Part shown: positions 58,567-64,000 of the stretch, in pieces | How the letters are laid out: every line of letters starts with the position of its first letter | How positions within the stretch are numbered: the first letter of the stretch is position 1 | Assembly: GCA_001899205.1 (NCBI GenBank) | Contig: MKVL01000010.1 | Coordinates: forward strand, 639,914-703,913 | Source of the DNA: Mesorhizobium sp. 65-26 | Lineage (GTDB): Bacteria; Pseudomonadota; Alphaproteobacteria; Rhizobiales; Rhizobiaceae | Length of the DNA: 64,000 nt | Direction of reading: 5' to 3' | Notes under the pieces: generated by a model | The model's input: the letters and a program-made list of their open reading frames with translations, nothing else | What the model was told of the DNA's origin: nothing | Databases searched by the model: none | Position numbers and translations under genes: made by a program

Positions 58567-61500
58567 ATGAGCCATTCAACGGGAGCCGACGCCACGACCG
58601 GTCGCGGCGACAATCGCGGAAAGCGGTTCGCGGGCCTGGCTGCACGCAAGGTTGGCCTGCTCACGGGCACGGCTCTGGCGGGGCTGGCTTCGATGGCGCC
58701 GGCCGCGCTGGCGCAGGAATGGACGGGGACGACAAGTTCCGACTACACGGTCGGTACCAACTGGAGTGGCGGCACGGTGCCGAATTCCACGAGCGCCGAC
58801 ATCACCTTCGGGGCAGGGGCCTCGACCACGGACGTCTCGCTGGCGCAGCCCAATTCCTCAGGCCTCTACTTCGCCAGATCGATCAATTTCAACGATGCGA
58901 ACAGCGCCTACACGATCTCGCTTTCAAACACCGCCTACCTGAGCATTTCGGGTGGCGTGAACAACACATCCGGCGTGACGCAGAATTTCGACATCACCGG
59001 CGTCGGCGGGGCCGCGAGCTATCTCGTCTTCAATAACAGCAATGCCGGCAGCAACGTCACCTACACCGTCAACACGGACGGCCTGATCCAGTTCAATTCC
59101 TCAACCGCCAACCCGGCCTCGGGCGCGGATGCCACCTTCGTCCTGAAAGGGGGATCCATCGCCCTTTCAGGGTCGGGCACGCTCGCCCTGGGCGATGTAT
59201 CGGGTTCCGGCGCTCTGTCCTATTACGGAAACCCGTCAGGCTCCAATGGCACGATCCAGCTCGGCGGTTTGAACAAGGATGCGACGCTCAACGCGCAGAT
59301 CCAGGAGCAGACGGGTACGCTGACCATCGAGAAGGTGGGTACGGGCACGCTGACACTGACCGGCCCCAGCACTTACAGCGGCGGAACCATCCTGTCAGGC
59401 GGAACGCTGCTGGTCGGCAACGACAGCGCGCTCGGCACCGGCGGGCTGACCATGGCCGCCGGCACCACCTTCGGCGCCAGCGGCAACCATACGCTGAGCA
59501 ATACGGTGACCATGTCGGCCGGGACGAACAATTTCGACACCAGCAAGGGCAACCTGACCCTCTCGTCCAGCATCGGCGAGACGGGCGGGGCGGCGACGCT
59601 TGCCAAGTTCGGCTCGGGAACGCTGACGCTGAACGGCGCCAACACCTATACCGGCGGCACCAGCCTGTACCAGGGCACACTCAGCCTCGGCAACGACAAT
59701 GCGCTCGGCACCGGCGCGCTCGCCGCCTACAACGGCACCGTCATCGACCTGCAGAATGGCGTCAATATCGGCAACGACCTGGTCATCGACGTCAGCCAGA
59801 CCATCAATGTCTCGACGGGCACCGGCACCTATTCCGGACAGATTTCCGAGTTCGACGACCCCTCCACAATCGTCAAGACCGGCGCCGGCACGCTCGTGCT
59901 GACCAACAACGACAACAGTTTCGGTTCCGGCGCTGATATCAAGGAAGGAACGCTGCAGGTCACCGCCAACCATGCCTTGGGATCCGGCGCGATCACGCTC
60001 GATGGCGGCACGCTGCAGGCCGGCGCGGCCAATCTGGTGCTGCCCAACACCTTCATTCAGTTCGGCACCGATGGCGGGGCGATCGACACGCAAGCCTACA
60101 ACATGACGATCAGCGGCACGATGACCGACATCGATGCGACGACCGGCACCTTCACCAAGAAGGGATCGGGCACGCTGACCATCACCGGCACGTCGGGCGG
60201 CAACCACTATTCGACGGCCACGGAAGTGGCCGGCGGTACGTTGCAGGCGGGCGCGAACAACATCTTCAGCGCCAAGAGCGCTTATACGGTCGACAGTGGC
60301 GCCACACTGTCGCTGAACGGCTTTAATCAGGAGATCGGCTCGCTTGCCGGCGCCGGCAGCGTGTATCTGGGCGCGGGGACGCTGACGACGGGCGGCACCA
60401 ACGCATCGACCACGTTCTCGGGCGGCATCAGCGGCAAGGGCGGCTTGATCAAGACGGGCACGGGAACCTTCGAACTTTCCGGCTCGAATTCGTTCTCGGG
60501 CGCCACGACGGTCGAGGCCGGCACGCTTATGGTGACGGGTTCGATGGACAGCTCGACCGTGACGGTCGACAGCGGTGCGACGCTTGCCGGCACGGGCTCG
60601 GTCGGCGGGTTCGATGCCTACGGCACCGTGGCGCCCGGCAAGAATGCGATCGGCACGTTGACGGTGAATGGAGATGCCAGCTTCGAGACCGGCTCGACCT
60701 ACGCGGTGGAATTGAATGCGGCGGGCGATTCCGACCTGATCAATGCCACCGGCGCGGTGAGCATCGCCGACGGCACGAACCTGTCGATCAGCAAGATCGG
60801 CACCGGCAGCCTCGTGCTCGGCACGCGCTATACCGTGGTGGCCGCCGACAGCGTCTCGGGAAGCTTTACACTTGGCCCGGAAGCGCAGGTCAGCAACTTC
60901 GTCGGGTTCACCGCCAATTACGACGCGACGCATGTCTATCTCGACTACGGCAAGGACAAGAGCTTCAGCTCGGCCGGTATCACGCCCAACCAGATCGCCA
61001 CCGGCACCGCGCTGGACAGCATGTCCGGCGGGGCGCTGGTGAACGCGCTGCTGTTCCTGCCGAGCGATGCCGCGGCGCAGGCCGCCTTCGACCAGCTCTC
61101 CGGCGAAGTGCATGCATCGGTGAAGGGCGCGCTCGTTCAGGACAGCCACTTCCTGCAGGATGCGGTGACGGCCCGCCTGCGCGGCGCTTTCGGCGATGGC
61201 GCGGTGGCGATGCCCGTCATGGCCTATGGCGAGGGCGGCCCGGAAACGGTGGCAGCCGACACCGATCGGTTCGCCGTGTGGGGGCAGGGCTTCGGCGCCT
61301 GGGGCCATACAGGCAGCGACGGCAATGCCGCCGCCTTCGATCGTTCCACCGGCGGCATGCTGGTGGGCGCCGACGGCCTCATGGGCAACTGGCGGCTCGG
61401 CCTGGTCGGCGGCTACAGCCGAACCAGCTTCGACGCCGACGACCGGCACTCGAGCGGCGACAGCGACAACTATCATTTCGGTGTCTATGGCGGCACCAAC

Positions 61501-62085
61501 TGGGGCGGGCTCGCGCTGCGCACCGGCGCCGCCTATACGTGGCACCGCATCTCGACCTCGCGTTCGGTGGCCTTCCAGGGCTTCGACGACCAGTTGTCGG
61601 CGGACTATGATGCCGGCACGGCGCAGGCGTTCGGCGAGCTGGCCTACAAGGTCGACGCCGGCTCGTTGGCCTTCGAACCCTTCGCCAACCTCGCCTATGT
61701 CAACCTGCACACCGACGGCTTCACCGAGAAGGGCGGCGATGCGGCGCTGACCAGCGCCAGCTCCAACACCGACGCAACGTTCACGACGCTTGGCGTCAGG
61801 GCTTCGTCGGATGTCACGGTTGGCGGTGTGACCGCCACCGCGCGCGGCATGCTCGGCTGGCGCCATGCTTTCGGCGACGTGACCCCGCTGTCGAGCTTCG
61901 CCTTCGCCGGCAGCGACAGCTTCACCATCGCCGGCGCGCCGATCGCCAGGGACGCGATGCTGGTGGAGGCCGGCTTCGACGTGCCGCTTTCCAGCAACGC
62001 CACGCTGGGCGTTTCCTATGCCGGGCAATTCAGCGCGGATGCCCACGACAATGGCTTCAAGGCCAACCTGGGTGTGAAGTTCTGA
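58567..62085 (+). CDS. Type Va autotransporter with PATR repeats
   Basis: A 1172-residue secreted protein. An extended signal peptide (about 1-49, cleavage after ALA) precedes a passenger (50 to about 890) built as a beta helix with at least five autotransporter-associated (PATR) repeats of the form GxGTLTLtGxxtYsGGT...GTL, starting near residues 259, 350, 439, 534 and 632. The C-terminal beta-barrel (about 900-1172) ends in Phe as required for BAM recognition. The passenger is Gly/Ser/Thr-rich and likely an adhesin or aggregation factor; no protease triad was noted. GGGGTAAGTC precedes the ATG. A strong terminator follows. Confidence 0.92.
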   Translation: MSHSTGADATTGRGDNRGKRFAGLAARKVGLLTGTALAGLASMAPAALAQEWTGTTSSDYTVGTNWSGGTVPNSTSADITFGAGASTTDVSLAQPNSSGLYFARSINFNDANSAYTISLSNTAYLSISGGVNNTSGVTQNFDITGVGGAASYLVFNNSNAGSNVTYTVNTDGLIQFNSSTANPASGADATFVLKGGSIALSGSGTLALGDVSGSGALSYYGNPSGSNGTIQLGGLNKDATLNAQIQEQTGTLTIEKVGTGTLTLTGPSTYSGGTILSGGTLLVGNDSALGTGGLTMAAGTTFGASGNHTLSNTVTMSAGTNNFDTSKGNLTLSSSIGETGGAATLAKFGSGTLTLNGANTYTGGTSLYQGTLSLGNDNALGTGALAAYNGTVIDLQNGVNIGNDLVIDVSQTINVSTGTGTYSGQISEFDDPSTIVKTGAGTLVLTNNDNSFGSGADIKEGTLQVTANHALGSGAITLDGGTLQAGAANLVLPNTFIQFGTDGGAIDTQAYNMTISGTMTDIDATTGTFTKKGSGTLTITGTSGGNHYSTATEVAGGTLQAGANNIFSAKSAYTVDSGATLSLNGFNQEIGSLAGAGSVYLGAGTLTTGGTNASTTFSGGISGKGGLIKTGTGTFELSGSNSFSGATTVEAGTLMVTGSMDSSTVTVDSGATLAGTGSVGGFDAYGTVAPGKNAIGTLTVNGDASFETGSTYAVELNAAGDSDLINATGAVSIADGTNLSISKIGTGSLVLGTRYTVVAADSVSGSFTLGPEAQVSNFVGFTANYDATHVYLDYGKDKSFSSAGITPNQIATGTALDSMSGGALVNALLFLPSDAAAQAAFDQLSGEVHASVKGALVQDSHFLQDAVTARLRGAFGDGAVAMPVMAYGEGGPETVAADTDRFAVWGQGFGAWGHTGSDGNAAAFDRSTGGMLVGADGLMGNWRLGLVGGYSRTSFDADDRHSSGDSDNYHFGVYGGTNWGGLALRTGAAYTWHRISTSRSVAFQGFDDQLSADYDAGTAQAFGELAYKVDAGSLAFEPFANLAYVNLHTDGFTEKGGDAALTSASSNTDATFTTLGVRASSDVTVGGVTATARGMLGWRHAFGDVTPLSSFAFAGSDSFTIAGAPIARDAMLVEAGFDVPLSSNATLGVSYAGQFSADAHDNGFKANLGVKF

Positions 62086-62140
62086 CGTGCTTGCCTGAAG
62101 AGGGCCGTCCTCAGGGGTGGCTCTCGATCGAAGAACGTCA

Positions 62141-62178
62141 AGCGCGCCGTTCTCCCCTGCGGAACGGCGCGCTTTTTT
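62141..62178 (+). terminator. Rho-independent terminator of the autotransporter gene
   Basis: GCGCGCCGTTC (62142-62152) pairs with GAACGGCGCGC (62162-62172), followed by six T residues. It lies 56 bp after the stop. Confidence 0.92.
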
Positions 62179-62262
62179 GTTCGCAGAAGCGTCCGTTTGC
62201 CGGAAATGCGCTTCACCGCTTCACGGAAACGGCGGACCTCTGTATCTATTTGTTTTTGCTGC

Positions 62263-62308
62263 ATCTATGCGACGCCAAATGTTTCCATTTGGCTGCAAAA
62301 TGCTCTAG
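62263..62308. repeat. Hairpin repeat, copy 2, ending at the prmA stop
   Basis: TGCGACGCCAAA-TGTTTCCA-TTTGGCTGCAAA is the covarying partner of the copy at 39041-39081. It is followed by ATGCTCTAG, the closing motif of RIME-like elements, and this CTAG contains the stop codon of prmA (62305-62307). Confidence 0.75.
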
Positions 62309-63177
62309 CGCTTGAGGTGGATGGTCACCCAGCCCTCGCGGTGCAGGGTGCGGACATGCCGGAAGCTCTGGCCGACATAGGCCGAGACGACCGCGTCGCG
62401 CTGCCGCTCCAATATACCCGACAGCACCAGCGAGCCGCCGAGCGCGATGTGAGCAGCCATTTCGGGCGCGAGCCGCATCAGCGGTCGAGCCAGTATGTTG
62501 GCGACGATGAGGTCGAACGGCGCTCGCGCGGAGAAGATCGGGTGATGGAAGCCAGGCGCGGTGACGCATTCGACCAGCGCCTGGACCCGGTTCAGCCGGG
62601 CATTGGCGGCGGCGACACGCACCGCGATCGGGTCGATGTCTGTCGCAAGCACAGGGATGTGGGCAAGCTTCGCCAGCGCTATGGCGAGCACGGCGCTGCC
62701 GGTGCCGAGGTCCAGCGCGTTGCGCGGATGTTCGCGCCGCACCACCTTTTCCAGTGTCTCGAGACAGCCGGCAGTGGTGCCGTGATGGCCGGTGCCGAAC
62801 GCCAATCCCGCCTCGATCTCGATCGCGATCTCGCCGCTGCGGCGCTTGGCGCGGTCGTGCGCGCCGTGGACGAGGAAGCGCCCGGCATGCACGGGCTTCA
62901 ACCCTTCCAGCGAGCGCGCCACCCAGTCTATGTCGGGCAGGGCTTCCCTTTCGATCGCGCCCGGCACGGAAAGGCTGGCAAGAACCGCCTTCATGCGGGT
63001 CTCTATTCCGTCGACATCGTCCTCGGCGTAGAGCGAAACCTCGTGTATGTCGCGGTCCTCGTCGACCTCCAGAACGGCGATCGGCAGGCCGTCCTCCTCG
63101 AAGGCGGTGTCGAGCGCGGCAAAGATGCGATCGGCCTCGCTCTTGCCGGCGGTGATGTGAAGCCGGGTCTGGGGCAT
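62305..63177 (-). CDS. prmA: Ribosomal protein L11 methyltransferase PrmA
   Basis: A 290-residue class I methyltransferase that trimethylates ribosomal protein L11. SAM motif I is [15 protein letters not shown], preceded by [16 protein letters not shown], the PrmA-specific signature; [17 protein letters not shown] replaces the usual NI/L motif. The start ATG lies at 63177. Its upstream neighbour, the SCO protein gene, ends 5 bp away, so the two probably form one transcript. Confidence 0.93.
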   Translation of the reverse strand: MPQTRLHITAGKSEADRIFAALDTAFEEDGLPIAVLEVDEDRDIHEVSLYAEDDVDGIETRMKAVLASLSVPGAIEREALPDIDWVARSLEGLKPVHAGRFLVHGAHDRAKRRSGEIAIEIEAGLAFGTGHHGTTAGCLETLEKVVRREHPRNALDLGTGSAVLAIALAKLAHIPVLATDIDPIAVRVAAANARLNRVQALVECVTAPGFHHPIFSARAPFDLIVANILARPLMRLAPEMAAHIALGGSLVLSGILERQRDAVVSAYVGQSFRHVRTLHREGWVTIHLKR

Positions 63178-63182
63178 CGGGA

Positions 63183-63761
63183 TCAGCCTTTCCCGGCCAG
63201 CCGCTTCAGCTTGGCGATGGCGGTGTCCGCGCTCTCGCCATAGGCGATGGTGCCGGCGAAATCGCCCTTGCCGTCGAGCAGCAGCACCGAGGCGGTGTGA
63301 TCCATGGTGTAGTCGCCATTGCCGGTATCGACCTTCTTCCAGTAGATGCCGAAGGACTTCGCCATGGCATGCACCTTGTCGGGATCGCCTGTGATGCCGA
63401 TGATGCGGTCGGAGAAGTTGCCGATATAGGTCTTCATGATGTCGGGCGTGTCGCGCTCCGGGTCGATCGACACGAAATAGGCGCGCAGGTTCTTGCCGTC
63501 GTCACCCAGCGTCTTCAGCCAGCCGGAGAGTTCGAACAGCGTCGTCGGACATACCTCCGGGCAATGGGTAAAGCCGAAGAAAACCGCGCTGGGCTGGCCG
63601 CGGAACGCTGCCTCCGTGATCGGCGCGCCCTGCTGGTCGACGAGCGTGAAGGAGCCGCCGAAGGGTTCTCCGCTGTAGTGCCCGCGATACCAGTCGAAGG
63701 TCAGCCAGCCGATGCCGGCCGCCATCAGGACGAGTATGCCGACCAGGATTGAGCGCATCAT
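63183..63761 (-). CDS. SCO1/SenC family copper chaperone
   Basis: A 192-residue thioredoxin-fold protein anchored by an N-terminal membrane helix (about 4-22). The copper ligands are present: Cys67 and Cys71 in THCPEVCP, and His155 in YTMDHTAS. Family members deliver copper to the CuA site of cytochrome c oxidase or act as thiol reductants. Start: ATG at 63761 or 63758; the in-frame TTG further upstream is not needed. No cytochrome oxidase genes are in the window. Confidence 0.92.
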   Translation of the reverse strand: MMRSILVGILVLMAAGIGWLTFDWYRGHYSGEPFGGSFTLVDQQGAPITEAAFRGQPSAVFFGFTHCPEVCPTTLFELSGWLKTLGDDGKNLRAYFVSIDPERDTPDIMKTYIGNFSDRIIGITGDPDKVHAMAKSFGIYWKKVDTGNGDYTMDHTASVLLLDGKGDFAGTIAYGESADTAIAKLKRLAGKG

Positions 63762-63912
63762 GGGCAAGAATGTCCGTTCACGAGTTGATGGCGCGCCGGT
63801 CCGCTGCCGGCTTCGTTGCGAGCGGCATTCTTAGCCGTGGTCAGCGCCGGCGCAAAGAGGCCGCGTTGCCGCAACCGGGAGGACGCGTCGCGCGGCATTA
63901 CCAAAGCTTCAT

Positions 63913-63940
63913 TTGACCGTCGCGGTCTCGAAATTATCTT
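63913..63940 (+). promoter_or_regulatory. Putative promoter of the right-edge gene
   Basis: TTGACC (63913-63918) and TATCTT (63935-63940) are 16 bp apart, 28 bp before the start codon at 63969. Confidence 0.5.
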
Positions 63941-63968
63941 TCAGCCCATCAAGATGGTGGAGATTCCG

Positions 63969-64000
63969 ATGGCGGCTTCCTCATATTCGAAGACGCAGGT
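63969..64000 (+). CDS. Start of a protein gene cut by the window edge
   Basis: ATG at 63969 follows GGTGGAG with 6-bp spacing; the visible residues are MAASSYSKTQ. The frame is open to the window end. Too little is present to assign a family. Confidence 0.5.
   Translation, partial: MAASSYSKTQ

Noticed and set aside
59395-62046. 883-codon antisense frame within the autotransporter
   Set aside because: Arises from repeat-rich GC sequence; no start signals, and the sense frame is a complete autotransporter.

Overview
The window is GC-rich (roughly 60-65%) chromosomal DNA from an alphaproteobacterium of the order Rhizobiales, most likely Mesorhizobium or a close Phyllobacteriaceae relative. This rests on the complete dcw cell-wall/division cluster with a long Q/P-rich-linker FtsZ, a btaA-btaB betaine-lipid pair behind a Pho box, CTAG-bounded RIME-like intergenic palindromes, GANTC (CcrM) sites and an IS5/IS427-type insertion sequence. 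Species cannot be fixed without a database search.

Layout. 1-17 kb is a mixed region: a cut hypothetical gene, a secreted lytic transglycosylase, a GH25 lysozyme lipoprotein, a membrane-anchored serine hydrolase, btaAB, a one-piece 5-oxoprolinase-type protein, a small lipoprotein, a TerB/J-domain protein coupled to an AmpD-like amidase, a small SLT transglycosylase, the RNase P RNA gene, an unrecognised 503-residue protein and a Cys/Met-metabolism PLP enzyme. 17.2-37.7 kb is the dcw cluster: mraZ-rsmH-ftsL-ftsI-murE-murF-mraY-murD-ftsW-murG-murC-murB, a 486-bp regulatory gap, then ddl-ftsQ-ftsA-ftsZ and lpxC. Most neighbours overlap by 4 bp or a few bases, which indicates translational coupling. 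bamD, recN, ligA and a DUF2461 gene follow on the same strand.

43.9-55.2 kb is an accessory catabolic/transport locus: an SDR dehydrogenase divergent from an aldehyde dehydrogenase, an N-formylglutamate amidohydrolase-like enzyme, an XRE-cupin regulator, a complete branched-chain-amino-acid-type ABC importer (two ATPases, binding protein, two permeases), a glutamine-synthetase-like ligase and an AzlCD exporter pair. The same AT-rich motif (direct TRGAAAA/TGGAAAA copies 19 bp apart, one forming a 17-bp imperfect palindrome) lies before the aldehyde dehydrogenase and before the transporter, so the XRE-cupin protein probably controls both. The gene set resembles gamma-glutamylation routes for amines such as the Puu pathway, but its substrate is unknown. 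This is the best candidate here for an undescribed system.

55.2-64 kb holds a 106-bp RIME-like element, an IS5/IS427-type IS inserted exactly at its terminal CTAG, aminopeptidase P, a 1172-residue autotransporter with PATR repeats, prmA, a SCO/SenC copper chaperone and the start of a further gene cut by the window edge. Regulatory signals read directly from sequence include a Pho box for btaA, three MraZ repeats overlapping the mraZ promoter, a GANTC cluster before ddl, a 12-bp inverted repeat built on GTTAAC motifs between ftsZ and lpxC, and two intrinsic terminators. No tRNA, CRISPR array or prophage was seen.
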